Of a stretch of DNA of 64,000 bases, positions 10,005-18,300 are shown in pieces (position 1 is the stretch's first letter; each line of letters starts with the position of its first letter). Made by a program: the position numbers and the translations under genes. The stretch is taken from positions 39,163 through 103,162 of the forward strand of contig NZ_JALCYY010000015.1 of the NCBI RefSeq assembly GCF_022690685.1, read 5' to 3'. Below the pieces are notes generated by a model that searched no databases, was not told the origin of the DNA, and saw only the letters and a program-made list of their open reading frames with translations. The stretch is from Anaeromyxobacter terrae (lineage in GTDB: Bacteria > Myxococcota > Myxococcia > Myxococcales > Anaeromyxobacteraceae).

Positions 10005-10790
10005 ATGAAGCGTTCGCTGACGGTCGCTGTCGCCGCCTGTGCGGCCCTCGCCTGGCCCGCCGCTCCCTCCGCCGATGACCTCACCGTCCATCCGGCCGTC
10101 GACGTCCCGGTGACCCTCCTCGCAGGGGCCCTCGCCGCGGGCCTCGCCCTCCCCCAGCTCTCGCCGAGCCATTGCCGGTTCTGCGCCGTGAACCGCCTCG
10201 ACGAGGCCGCGCGCGATGCGATCCGGCTGCCCGGCGCTGGCGCCGCGCTCCGCGCCCGACACATCTCCGACGTGATCGACAGCGGCGTGCTGTCCGTGGG
10301 CGCGGTCACGCTCTCCGCGCTCGGCGCGGCGCAGGACGGGATGCGGCAGACGTTCTTCGAGGACATGCTCGTCGTCGCGGAATCCGTCGCGATCGCGTCG
10401 GACCTCGCGAACGCCGCGAAGGACGGCTTCGCACGGCCACGCCCGGCCGGCGGCTCCGCGTTCATGCCGGGGTCGCGCGATCGCAGCTTCTACTCGGGCC
10501 ACACCTCGTTCGCGTTCTCGCTCGCGACGGCGACCGCGACGGTCGCGACCATCCGGGGCAGATCGTGGGCGCCTTGGGCGTGGGGCGCCGGGCTCACGCT
10601 GGCGACCGGGGTGGGCTACCTCCGGATGGCCGGCGACGCGCACTGGCTCACCGACGTCGTCGCGGGCGCGGCCGTCGGGAGCGCGGTCGGGTTCGCGGTC
10701 CCCTGGTTCTTCCATCGCAGGTCGGGCCCGCGCCGACGCCGCGGCCTGGATCTGCAGCCCGCGCCGGGCGGCATCGCGCTGGTGTTTTGA
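10005..10790 (+). CDS. PAP2-family phosphatase, secreted or membrane-associated
   Basis: 261 residues from the ATG at 10005. It begins with a signal peptide (MKRSLTVAVAACAALAWPAAPSA). The three acid-phosphatase motifs are present in order: KDGFARPRP, FYSGHTSFAF, and YLRMAGDAHWLTDVVAG with its conserved His and Asp. Members dephosphorylate lipid phosphates or undecaprenyl diphosphate at the outer face of the inner membrane. Fewer hydrophobic spans are visible than in six-helix lipid phosphatases, so a periplasmic form is plausible. Cys residues near residue 60 (HCRFCAV) are unusual. Confidence 0.88.
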   Translation: MKRSLTVAVAACAALAWPAAPSADDLTVHPAVDVPVTLLAGALAAGLALPQLSPSHCRFCAVNRLDEAARDAIRLPGAGAALRARHISDVIDSGVLSVGAVTLSALGAAQDGMRQTFFEDMLVVAESVAIASDLANAAKDGFARPRPAGGSAFMPGSRDRSFYSGHTSFAFSLATATATVATIRGRSWAPWAWGAGLTLATGVGYLRMAGDAHWLTDVVAGAAVGSAVGFAVPWFFHRRSGPRRRRGLDLQPAPGGIALVF

Positions 10791-10799
10791 GCGCTGCCG

Positions 10800-10874
10800 A
10801 AAGCGAGCGTGGCGGTCCGCACGCCCTCACCGGCAGCGGGGTGTGACCACCGAGGCGGGCGACGAGAACCGTCA
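10800..10874 (-). pseudogene. Truncated 5' relic of a DUF488 gene
   Basis: Reading the minus strand from 10874, the first 31 bases match the start of the intact DUF488 gene (9247 downward) at 25 of the first 28 compared after the start base. Translation gives TVLVARLGGHTPLPV against TVLVVRLGSPRPAGE. Similarity fades after about 60 bases and the frame then runs into the antisense of the PAP2 gene. The TTG that replaces ATG overlaps the TGA stop of the receiver gene. I read it as a decayed duplicate. Confidence 0.6.
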
Positions 10875-11231
10875 AGGCTCGGCCGGCGAGGCCTGCGAGA
10901 TGGCACGGAGAAGGTCCGCGACCTCGAAGGGCTTCTGGAGCTTCGCGTGCGCTTCGACGTCGCCGCAGTCCTGCGCAGACATGACGACCACCGGGATCGG
11001 CGCGAGCGCTGGATCTGCAAGCTGCGCCTCTCGAAAGTTCCACCCGTTCATCACGGGCATCATCAAGTCGAGCAGTATCAGGTCTGGAACGGCAGGCTCA
11101 CGCCGGAGCAGGCGCAGCGCCGCGCACCCGTTCTCCGCCTGCTCGGTCGAGAACCCCTCGAGCGCCAGGAGCTCGACCACGCTCTCCCGCAGATCGGGGT
11201 CGTCCTCCACGACGAGTACCTTGGCCGTCAC
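10872..11231 (-). CDS. Single-domain response regulator (CheY-like receiver)
   Basis: 119 residues from a GTG at 11231. It is a complete receiver domain with no output domain: acidic pair VVEDDPD, phospho-acceptor Asp55 in LILLDLMMP, the Ser of VVVMSAQD, and Lys100 in LQKPF. It could transfer phosphate or act by protein contact, as stand-alone receivers do. Its GTG start overlaps the TGA stop of the small gene upstream by 4 bp (GTGA), so the pair is translationally coupled. No histidine kinase adjoins. Confidence 0.92.
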   Translation of the reverse strand: MTAKVLVVEDDPDLRESVVELLALEGFSTEQAENGCAALRLLRREPAVPDLILLDLMMPVMNGWNFREAQLADPALAPIPVVVMSAQDCGDVEAHAKLQKPFEVADLLRAISQASPAEP

Positions 11232-11440
11232 GGCGCGAGCCCCCGGGGAGCCCTCCCCGCGACGGCGGGCTCGCGCCGCGCGGCGGTCGCGTCGAGACCT
11301 GCGCGACCCAGCGCGTCCTTCAGGTTCCACCACGCCCTGACGAGCCGCCGCCACCGTGAAGGAGTGCAGTCTCGCCGGGCAGCCGCGAGCGCGTGTTCGT
11401 AGGTGGTGCGAGCGAGCGTGACGCGCGCTGTCGTAGTCAA
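11228..11440 (-). CDS. Small basic protein coupled to response regulator
   Basis: 70 residues from a TTG at 11440, with GGAGG 5 bases upstream. The sequence TTTARVTLARTTYEHALAAARRD, then RWRRLVRAWWNLKDALGRAG, predicts two amphipathic helices in a basic protein. The tail is Pro/Ala-rich. It is not recognised. Support comes from the good ribosome site and the GTGA overlap with the receiver gene, which suggests the two products work together. An artefact of G+C-rich DNA is the alternative. Confidence 0.55.
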   Translation of the reverse strand: MTTTARVTLARTTYEHALAAARRDCTPSRWRRLVRAWWNLKDALGRAGLDATAARREPAVAGRAPRGLAP

Positions 11441-11680
11441 CGGTTCCTCCGTATCGGATGAGTTCCTCCTTCAAGCTCGACGTTCGTAGAGCAGGGCGCA
11501 ACCGCCGCCTCGCGGCGCACCTGCCAGGCACGCATCCCGCCGTTCGTCATCGCGTCAGGTGCGCGCTCGACGCCGAGAGGTGCGAACGGAGCCGGGAGCA
11601 GTCGGCCACCCATGCCGGGGGCCGCAGGGCGGTCAGGCTCGCCAGGCACGGGCCGCCCGAGGCCTGGTCGCCGGTGAGCG

Positions 11681-12703
11681 CTACGGCCGGACCTGCAGCA
11701 CGACCCGGAACCGCGCCCGGTTCGTGATCATCCGCTCGAAGGCGTCGTTCACCTGGCTGAGCGGGAATGCTTCGTTCCGCGAGGCGACCGCATTGAGCGC
11801 GCTGAAGGCCAGCGTCTCCTCGGAGTCCTTCGCCGTGCCGCTCGGCCAACCCTGCACCCGGCGCCGCCCTCCGATGAGCGGGAACGGCGAGACCTGGATC
11901 GGATCGGCCGACGCGCCGAGGACGAGAAGCGTCCCGTTGCGTCCCAGGCCGCCCATCAGCGCCGACATGAGCTGCGCGTTCGGCGCCGTGGCGAGGATGA
12001 CGCGGGCGCCGCCCAGCTTCTGCAGCGCGGCCGCCGCGTCGCCGGTCTCCTGGTCGACGTACTCGTGCGCGCCGAGCTCCAGCGCGAGCGCGCGCTTCTC
12101 CGCACCGCGCGAGAGCGCGACGGTCCGGAAGCCGAGCTTCCGGGCGTACTGGAGGCCGAGGTGGCCGAGGCCCCCGATACCCTGCACCGCCACCAGGTCG
12201 CCGGCCCGGGCGCCGCTGTTGCGCAGCGAGTTGAACGTGGTGACGCCGGCACAGAGCAGCGGAGCGGCGGCGACCGAGTCGAGCGCGTCCGGGATGGCGG
12301 CGAGCGCCTCCTGCGGCGCGACCATGTACTCCGCGTACCCGCCGTCGTAGCTGAAGCCGCAGACGAGGCCACGTTCGCACTCGATGAAGTCGCCCGAGCG
12401 GCACGCCTCGCACACGCCGCAGTGCCCCCCGTGCCAGCCCACGCCGACACGCTGCCCGGGGCGCCAGGCGACCACGCCCGCGCCGACGGCGTCGATGCGG
12501 CCGACCACCTCGTGGCCAGGGACGCGCGGGTAGGTCAGGCCTGGGTAGGTGCCGTCCGTCACGAACGCGTCCGAGTGGCAGATGCCGCAGGCCTCGACCG
12601 CGATGCGGACACGTCCCGCTGCCGCCTCGGGCACCGGACGCTCCACGAGCGCAAAGCCCGAGCCGGGCCTGGTGACCTCGACTGCTCGCATCGTCTTCGC
12701 CAC
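11681..12703 (-). CDS. Zinc-dependent alcohol dehydrogenase (MDR family)
   Basis: 340 residues from the GTG at 12703, which follows GGAGG; the inner ATG at 12691 has none at proper spacing. Catalytic zinc ligands are visible as Cys42 (CGICHSD), His64-Glu65 (PGHE) and Cys151 (CAGVTTF). The structural zinc is held by Cys95, 98, 101 and 109. The NAD(P) site is GIGGLGHLGLQYARKLGF. The arrangement matches class I medium-chain dehydrogenases of the AdhP/AdhA type, which interconvert alcohols and aldehydes in the cytosol. It is transcribed away from the ferritin-like gene. Confidence 0.93.
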   Translation of the reverse strand: MAKTMRAVEVTRPGSGFALVERPVPEAAAGRVRIAVEACGICHSDAFVTDGTYPGLTYPRVPGHEVVGRIDAVGAGVVAWRPGQRVGVGWHGGHCGVCEACRSGDFIECERGLVCGFSYDGGYAEYMVAPQEALAAIPDALDSVAAAPLLCAGVTTFNSLRNSGARAGDLVAVQGIGGLGHLGLQYARKLGFRTVALSRGAEKRALALELGAHEYVDQETGDAAAALQKLGGARVILATAPNAQLMSALMGGLGRNGTLLVLGASADPIQVSPFPLIGGRRRVQGWPSGTAKDSEETLAFSALNAVASRNEAFPLSQVNDAFERMITNRARFRVVLQVRP

Positions 12704-13147
12704 GCGCCACCTCCGCCGCCGGGTTCCGCCCAGCGGCCACGTGCGGCGAGCCGACCAGGCGGCGAGAACATGACCACCGCGGAGCGGCAACGCTACGCAG
12801 CCGGCGCGACGTCCGGACGCGGGCGCCTGACCTTCCTCACGGCCGCACGGCATCCGGTCGAGGTGCGAGCGGCGGCGTCGTTCCACGGCGGCGGACTCGT
12901 GACCCGCCATGGCCGCCGCGGACGCCGCAGGACGAGGTAGCGCGTCCGAGTCGGTGCGGAATGGGGATTCAACCGGTTCTTACGCCCCACGCGGCCAGAG
13001 ACGCCGAGAAGAGCCGCCGAGGACGCCACCGTACATCTGCGGCGACGGTGTGGCCGCGTCGGCCACCGTGGCTGCGGAGGCTGAAGTCGGGAGCGCCGTG
13101 GCGGCGCCGACCTGATTCCGCAATCTCTCGCTGGAGCCGGAGTCCGT
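12704..13147. other. Intergenic region between alcohol dehydrogenase and ferritin-like genes
   Basis: 444 bp between divergent starts, expected to hold both promoters. A 56-codon frame at 12770-12940 (+) and other short frames exist, but their Arg/Ala/Gly-only wording and poor ribosome sites do not support them. No repeat of note was seen. Confidence 0.45.
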
Positions 13148-13840
13148 ATGAATAGGCTCGTCGACAAGAACAGGGAAAAGGTGATGGACGTACTCGCGGA
13201 GCGCCTCTGCTTCGAGCGTACGAGCGTGAAGCTGTACGAGAAGGTCCTGGAGCGCATGCGCCGGATGCTCGGCTGGAACGCCGCGGCTTCGGACGCCGGT
13301 GACTACACCACGTACGGCTTGAGCGGCTTCCGTGACCCAGATGCGTTGCGGGCTCTGCGCAAGGACATCGAGCGAGAGCAGGGCGGTGCTGCCGCCGAGA
13401 GCGATCCCGAGGAGAGGTTCACCGCTGCGATCCTGCGGGACGTGGAGGCATGCCGCGATCAGGAGAAGGCACACGCACGCTGGCTCGAGGAGTACATCCG
13501 GAAGCTCGGCGGCGACCCGGAGCGCATGACGGAGATGGCGAAGCTGAGCACGCGAGAGTCGCGGGGCATCGACGCCGTGATCATGAAGGACGCCGAGCTC
13601 CCCCACCTGTTCCATGCGTTGCTCGCGGCGGAGCACCTCGACGCGGCGGGGTGGGACCTGCTCGTCGCGCTCGCCGACGACGCGGGCGATCGCGACACCA
13701 GGGACGAGTTCGAGAAGCGACTGCGCGAAGAGGAGCAGCACCTCTCGTTCGTACGCGAGGCCTTGCGGACCTTCGCGGCCCACGCAATCCTGGGCCAGGA
13801 CTTCCGGTCGCCCACGCTCGGCGCGCCACCGGCGCATTGA
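13148..13840 (+). CDS. Ferritin-like domain protein
   Basis: 230 residues, soluble, highly helical and charged. Helix 1 has CFERTSVKLYEKVLERM. A middle pair carries ACRDQEKAHARWLEEYI, and later helices have ELPHLFHALLAAEHLDAAGWD and LREEEQHLSFVREALR. The Glu and E-x-x-H positions are spaced as in a four-helix di-iron bundle. Proteins of this kind are often stress-linked in Myxococcota. An oxygen- or iron-related role is inference from the ligands. Start is the ATG at 13148; there is no strong ribosome site. Confidence 0.8.
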   Translation: MNRLVDKNREKVMDVLAERLCFERTSVKLYEKVLERMRRMLGWNAAASDAGDYTTYGLSGFRDPDALRALRKDIEREQGGAAAESDPEERFTAAILRDVEACRDQEKAHARWLEEYIRKLGGDPERMTEMAKLSTRESRGIDAVIMKDAELPHLFHALLAAEHLDAAGWDLLVALADDAGDRDTRDEFEKRLREEEQHLSFVREALRTFAAHAILGQDFRSPTLGAPPAH

Positions 13841-13910
13841 GCTCCAGCGAGCGGGAGCTCGCAAGTTCGACGGCGGCGCCGCGCGCGCGGCCCGGGTTAG
13901 AGTGGACGCC

Positions 13911-14054
13911 ATGCCCATCCACGTTCCCGCGCCCACCCTGCCGACGAACAAGTGCCCGAAGTGCGGCACCGAAGGCGTCGTCGAGCAGTCCATCGGCAAC
14001 ATGACGACCTATGTCTGCCCGAAGTGCGGCGCGCGATGGGTAGGGGCGCGCTGA
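13911..14054 (+). CDS. Small zinc-ribbon protein
   Basis: 47 residues. Two CPKCG knuckles, NKCPKCGTEG and YVCPKCGARWVGAR, form a single zinc ribbon after a short N-terminus (MPIHVPAPTLPT). The spacing is that of nucleic-acid or protein-binding ribbons. It stands between the ferritin-like gene and a convergent gene, 70 bp from the former. Function is unknown. Confidence 0.75.
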   Translation: MPIHVPAPTLPTNKCPKCGTEGVVEQSIGNMTTYVCPKCGARWVGAR

Positions 14055-14091
14055 TCCTGCCGGCCTGCGGCGACGCCTCGAGGTCCGTCGC

Positions 14092-15249
14092 TCAGCGAGA
14101 GAGCACGTTCGCCGCCGCGGCGTTCGTGGGGACGGAGGGCCCCCCGTCCCCAGGTTGCGGCCGCGGGCGTCGCCAGAGGGCCGCGAGAGCGAGCGCCGCA
14201 GGGATCAGCAGCCACCCCGACGGAGGACGAGGATGTCCCACGAGGAGGAAGCCGGCCGCGGCGATGCCGAGGAGGAGGCGCGCGATGCGCTGGAAGCACG
14301 CCAGGCTCTCATCGAGATCGTCGATGCGGCGTAGCCGGGCTCCCCGCTCGTGCCGTCGGGTGAACAGCGCGCCCGCGACGCAGAGCGCGACGCTGGCGCC
14401 GCCTGCCGCCCGCTGCGCGATCCAGCCACGCGCTCCCGCCGCCTCGAGGACCCCGAGCGCGACGAAGATGCCGCTCCAGAGCAGCGTCAGGAGGACGTTC
14501 GGGTGGCGGAACAGCCCCGTGCTCCAGAGGCGCGGCACGTAGTTCCAGCGCGAGTACTCCGCGGTCAGCGGGTACCGCGCGTGCAGGACCGAGGCGGCCC
14601 AGATGGCCGCCAGCGCCAGGAAGCTCGCACCGACGAGGCCGGGCGGTGGCGCTGCTCCCGCGGCGACGCCCGCGCCAGCTGCAGCGAAGACGAGCGCCGT
14701 GGAACGCTCGCCGAACGTCGCTCCGCCCCTCGCCTCGCGCGAGCCCCAGATCACCACGGCGATCACGAACCCGGTCAGGACGGCCCTTCCGCTGCCCCAG
14801 GCGGCGGTCAGCATCCAGACCGCCTTCCAAGGAAGCAATGCGACGAGGAGCCACGCCATGGCGGGCAGCCGTAGGGGACCAGGCGGCCGCTGTGCTGCGG
14901 GGGCGCGGAGCTCCTCGGGCTTCACCTTTCGGAAAAGCCGCGGGAGGCGCTGGAACAGTCCCAGGTCGCCGCTCACCTTCATCCGACCGTCCAGGATCGC
15001 GGTCGTCGGGTCGAGAAGGTTCTCGGCCACTGCGCGCCAGACCGCGGCCTCCGTCTCGACCCTGAGCGTCGGCGGCTCGAGGGGACCTCGCTCGAACCGG
15101 CAATGGCCGTCGGCGATGATCAGCTGGTACGTGCCGCGCTCCTCTCCGACGAAGGTGAGCTCCACCACCGCGGGATCCGAGCCCAGCGACGCATCGAACC
15201 CGAGCGCCATTCCTTCCACCAGCTGCCGCATGCTGACCGGTCGTGTCAT
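14092..15249 (-). CDS. SCP2-domain membrane protein
   Basis: 385 residues. Residues 1-115 are a sterol-carrier-protein-2 fold (LVEGMALGFDASLG, GTYQLIIADGHCRFERGPLEPPTLRVETEAAVWRAV in part, then GRMKVSGDLGLFQRLPRLF). About 125-370 contain six or seven hydrophobic spans. The ATG at 15249 overlaps the stop of the upstream flavodoxin-SCP2 gene (TGATG), so the two are translationally coupled. Both proteins carry an SCP2 module. A lipid-handling membrane protein is inferred; the membrane part was not recognised. Confidence 0.75.
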   Translation of the reverse strand: MTRPVSMRQLVEGMALGFDASLGSDPAVVELTFVGEERGTYQLIIADGHCRFERGPLEPPTLRVETEAAVWRAVAENLLDPTTAILDGRMKVSGDLGLFQRLPRLFRKVKPEELRAPAAQRPPGPLRLPAMAWLLVALLPWKAVWMLTAAWGSGRAVLTGFVIAVVIWGSREARGGATFGERSTALVFAAAGAGVAAGAAPPPGLVGASFLALAAIWAASVLHARYPLTAEYSRWNYVPRLWSTGLFRHPNVLLTLLWSGIFVALGVLEAAGARGWIAQRAAGGASVALCVAGALFTRRHERGARLRRIDDLDESLACFQRIARLLLGIAAAGFLLVGHPRPPSGWLLIPAALALAALWRRPRPQPGDGGPSVPTNAAAANVLSR

Positions 15250-16370
15250 CACGGCCTCGCGCTCCCGAAGAGCTCGTTCATCCGGACGAGGAGCCCGATG
15301 TCACCGCGGGCACGGTAGGCCCCCTCCTCGAGCGCTCGACGGCCATCCCGGCGCCCGGTGGCGATCGCGGTCCACACCTCGGACTCGGCCTCGATGGTGA
15401 GCGTCGGAGTCGACGCCGGCCCCTCCTCGAACCGGCAGGTGCCGTTCTCCACGGCGAGGTGGTAGGTGCCCGGCTCCGCTCCGCCGATGCGGAACTCGAT
15501 CCGAGCGTCGAGGTCTCCGGCGGCGGCGGAGGCGAACGTGGTGGTCATCCCCGCGACGAGCGTCCTGCAGGAGAGGCCTGCATCGGCTGGGTCGAGGTCC
15601 TCCTCGGCGAGCGCGGTCGGCGTCGCGCCGGCCGGGCGACCGTGCCGCGCCATGAGCTCGGTCCAGAATCGGTTCGCCTGCTGGTAGAAGGCGATCCGGC
15701 CGCCGGGGAACAGGTCGCGCCCGAGGGCCTCCGCCAGCGCGTCGGGGAGGCGCCCCTCTCGCACCAGCGCGGCTCCCGCGCGGCGGACGTCGGCGAGGTA
15801 CGGCGCGAACAGCGGCGCCAGCGCCGTGCGCGAGAGCGGCTCGGCGCCGGGTCGGAGCAGCTCGCCCATCCACGTCCAGTGGTGGCGTTCGGCGATGTAC
15901 CGGAACGTGTGGACCATTGGCGCGAACTGATCCGTGTCCGGGAAGCCGCAGGGCGACACGAGCATCGCTCGCGCGGGCCCATCATGACGCCTGGGGTGCG
16001 TGGTCTGCGCGGGCGCTCGCGGATCAGGGACGAGCCACGGCTCGCTCTCCGGCAAGAGGCGGTCGAGGAACGTCTTCATGAGCCCCGTCATCGAGAAGTG
16101 GTACAGCGGGGTGCCGAACACCACGACGTCCGCCGCGCGCCAGTCGTCCATGATGCCGGCCATCCCGTCGCGGTCGCGATGGATGCACGCACCGGGCGTG
16201 GCTACCCAGCACGTGTAGCAGCCGACGCACGGCCGGAGATCGAGCGCCGCGAGGTGCACGAGCCTCGTGTCCGCGCCCGCGTCCTCCATGCCGGCCAGCA
16301 ACGCCTCCAGGATGCGGAACGTGGCGCTCACGCGCTTCCGAGGCGAGCCGTTCAAGGCGAGAACCTTCAT
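15249..16370 (-). CDS. NADPH-dependent FMN reductase (flavodoxin fold) fused to SCP2 domain
   Basis: 373 residues from the ATG at 16370, with AGGAGG upstream. Residues 1-180 form a flavodoxin-like reductase: the phosphate loop LNGSPRKRVSATFRI, a Cys-rich CVGCYTCWVATPGAC segment as in iron-sulfur-flavoprotein-type reductases, and FGTPLYHFSMTGLMKTFLDR. About 265-370 is an SCP2 lipid-binding module. A quinone or lipid-soluble substrate held by SCP2 and reduced by the flavin would fit, but is inference. It is divergent from a TetR gene with twin operators between them. Confidence 0.87.
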   Translation of the reverse strand: MKVLALNGSPRKRVSATFRILEALLAGMEDAGADTRLVHLAALDLRPCVGCYTCWVATPGACIHRDRDGMAGIMDDWRAADVVVFGTPLYHFSMTGLMKTFLDRLLPESEPWLVPDPRAPAQTTHPRRHDGPARAMLVSPCGFPDTDQFAPMVHTFRYIAERHHWTWMGELLRPGAEPLSRTALAPLFAPYLADVRRAGAALVREGRLPDALAEALGRDLFPGGRIAFYQQANRFWTELMARHGRPAGATPTALAEEDLDPADAGLSCRTLVAGMTTTFASAAAGDLDARIEFRIGGAEPGTYHLAVENGTCRFEEGPASTPTLTIEAESEVWTAIATGRRDGRRALEEGAYRARGDIGLLVRMNELFGSARP

Positions 16371-16431
16371 ACGTCCTCCTCCTGGGTGACTGCCGCCGTT
16401 TGACGGGCGCAGTCGGGCTGCGTACCCTGGC

Positions 16432-16449
16432 TGGTACCGAACCGTACCA
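16432..16449. promoter_or_regulatory. TetR operator O1
   Basis: Palindrome TGGTACCGAACCGTACCA: arms TGGTAC/GTACCA around a 6-bp spacer. It lies between the divergent flavodoxin-SCP2 (start 16370) and TetR (start 16474) genes. The same arms and spacer length recur at 16466-16483. Confidence 0.8.
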
Positions 16450-16465
16450 ACGGCGACAGGGAGGA

Positions 16466-16483
16466 TGGTACTGATGGGTACCA
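16466..16483. promoter_or_regulatory. TetR operator O2 overlapping the tetR start codon
   Basis: Palindrome TGGTACTGATGGGTACCA, with the same TGGTAC-N6-GTACCA arms as O1 and a centre 34 bp away. The preferred TetR start ATG at 16474 falls inside its spacer, so binding would block both transcription and start-site access. This is strong evidence for autoregulation. Confidence 0.8.
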
Positions 16484-17187
16484 AAGTCAAGGGTCGAGCC
16501 GTCTCCCGGAAGCCCTCCCCCGCGCGAGCGGTGCCCCGCTCCACGGCAGACGCGCCGCCGGGCGCCGTGGAGGCGCAGGATCCGCGTGCGGCAGCGATCC
16601 GCCGCGCCGCCTTCGAGGCGTTCGTGGAGCACGGCGTGTCGGGGGCGACGACCGACGAGATCGCGCGCCGCGCCCAGGTGTCGAAGCGCGAGATCTACCG
16701 GCTCTTCGGGAGCAAGGAAGTGCTCTTCACGGAGCTGGTGCGAGAGCGTGCCTCGCTGATGCGGCGCGCCCTCGATCTGCCGCCGCCGTCGGACCGCGCG
16801 TCCGCGCTCGAGACGCTCGAGCGCTTCGGGCGCGAGTTCCTGACGCTGCTCACCGCCCCGACGACGGTCGCGGTGTATCGGCTGGTCATCGGAGAGGTCA
16901 CTCGACTCCCGGAGCTGGGGCGTCAGCTCGACGCGCAAGGGCGCGGCACGGTCTCATCCGCGCTCACGGGCTGGATCACCCTGGCGGCGGACCGAGGGGC
17001 TCTGCCGGTCCCGGACGTGCAGCGCGCCGCGGGAAGCTTCATGGCGTTGCTCATGGGCGAGCTTCCGACACGCCTCATGCTCGGTGCGGTCGCCACGCCC
17101 CCGGACGGCGAGATACGACGGCGCGCGGCGCTCGCGACGGCGGCCTTCACGCGCCTCTGGCTCTCGTCCGCGCAGCCTGCGGACTGA
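16474..17187 (+). CDS. TetR-family transcriptional repressor
   Basis: 237 residues from the ATG at 16474, spaced 8 bases from GGGAGG. The ATG at 16465 directly abuts that site and is less likely. A basic Pro-rich N-terminus leads to the helix-turn-helix (AIRRAAFEAFVEHG, then TDEIARRAQVSKREIYRLFGSKEVLF). The ligand domain ends as in TetR_C members (LPTRLMLGAVATPPDGEIRRR). The twin 18-bp palindromes at its 5' end make it the likely repressor of itself and of the divergent flavodoxin-SCP2/SCP2-membrane operon. Confidence 0.93.
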   Translation: MGTKVKGRAVSRKPSPARAVPRSTADAPPGAVEAQDPRAAAIRRAAFEAFVEHGVSGATTDEIARRAQVSKREIYRLFGSKEVLFTELVRERASLMRRALDLPPPSDRASALETLERFGREFLTLLTAPTTVAVYRLVIGEVTRLPELGRQLDAQGRGTVSSALTGWITLAADRGALPVPDVQRAAGSFMALLMGELPTRLMLGAVATPPDGEIRRRAALATAAFTRLWLSSAQPAD

Positions 17188-17242
17188 TGCTCCCGCGACT
17201 CATGCAACCCTCCCTGCCAGCGAAGTCCCCCGGCCCTTCACC

Positions 17243-18286
17243 CTAGGTTCCTATGGGGCTGGCTGCAGCCTGAGGGCCAGGGGTCACCACTCGGGCGGCC
17301 GGGGCCGGTTGGCGCTCCGCAGCGCGTCGCCTCCGCCACCTCGCAGGCGGCACCCCCACGAGCTTCTTGAACGCGCGGTTGAAAGCGGCCTCCGAGGCAT
17401 AGCCGACCCGCGCCGCGATCCCCGCCACGCCGTCGTGGCTCGTCGCGATCAGGCCCGCGGCCACCTGCATCCGCCAGCGCGTCAGGTACTGCATGGGCGG
17501 CTCGCCGATGAGCGCGGCGAAGCGCTCCGCCAGCGACGAGCGGGCGAGGCCGGCCGCCCGCGCGAGCTGCTCCACGGTCCAGGGATCACCCGGGCTCGCG
17601 TGCAGCGCCGCCAGGGCCCGCCCGACGTGCGGGTCGCACAGGCCGGCGAGCCATCCGGAGCGGTTCGGCGCGAGGCCCTCCACGTGGCGACGCACCAGCT
17701 CGACGAACATGAGCTCCGAGACCCGGCTCAGCACGCTCTCGCCCCCGAGTCCCGGGGTTCGCGACTCCGCCTCGGCCACCTCGACGAACCGGGACAGCCA
17801 GCCGCGACGCGGGCCGTCGCGGTCGCTCGCCCGCAGCACGCGCGGGAGCGCGGCGAGGAGCGGGTTGAAGGGCCGCGCGTCGCATCCGAGGAATCCGCAC
17901 ACCAGCTCCACGTCCGCCGGCCCGGTTCCCCACTTCACCCGGAACGGCAACGCCGAATCGGCGGTCCTCGCGTAGGCGGCGAGATCGGGGGGCGCGGCCC
18001 GCAGGCCGGGAGCGCTCGCGAGGACATGAGGATCGCCATGCGGGAAGCAGATGACGTCGCCGGCCTCGAGCGCGAGCGGCGGCTCGCCGAGGATGCCACC
18101 CAGGCAACGGCCCCGCGTGACCGCATGGAACTCGATGACATGGTCCACGCCGGGCATCACCTGGCCGGCGATGACGCTGGAGGGCGGCGCCTCGGCCACC
18201 CAGGGCGCGGCGCACTCCATGCGGAAGAAGACGGAGCCGGTGAGCCGGACCGAGGCGAGCACGTCGGCAAGCGGATCGGCGCTCAT
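17243..18286 (-). CDS. AraC-family regulator with N-terminal cupin domain
   Basis: 347 residues from the ATG at 18286 after GGAGGT. The N-terminal cupin (HVIEFHAVTRGRCLGGIL, then LEAGDVICFPHGDPHVL) is the effector or dimer domain. The last 100 residues hold two helix-turn-helix units: WTVEQLARAAGLARSSLAERF and AGIAARVGYASEAAFNRAFKKLVGVPP. It is divergent from the methyltransferase gene. Three 16-bp direct repeats in the shared upstream region are candidate binding sites. Confidence 0.92.
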   Translation of the reverse strand: MSADPLADVLASVRLTGSVFFRMECAAPWVAEAPPSSVIAGQVMPGVDHVIEFHAVTRGRCLGGILGEPPLALEAGDVICFPHGDPHVLASAPGLRAAPPDLAAYARTADSALPFRVKWGTGPADVELVCGFLGCDARPFNPLLAALPRVLRASDRDGPRRGWLSRFVEVAEAESRTPGLGGESVLSRVSELMFVELVRRHVEGLAPNRSGWLAGLCDPHVGRALAALHASPGDPWTVEQLARAAGLARSSLAERFAALIGEPPMQYLTRWRMQVAAGLIATSHDGVAGIAARVGYASEAAFNRAFKKLVGVPPARWRRRRAAERQPAPAARVVTPGPQAAASPIGT

Positions 18287-18300
18287 CGGACCTCCGGTCC

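Noticed and set aside
12770..12940. 56-codon frame in the region upstream of the ferritin-like gene
   Set aside because: Wording is almost only Arg, Ala, Gly and Thr, the ribosome site is poor, and nothing around it supports a gene.
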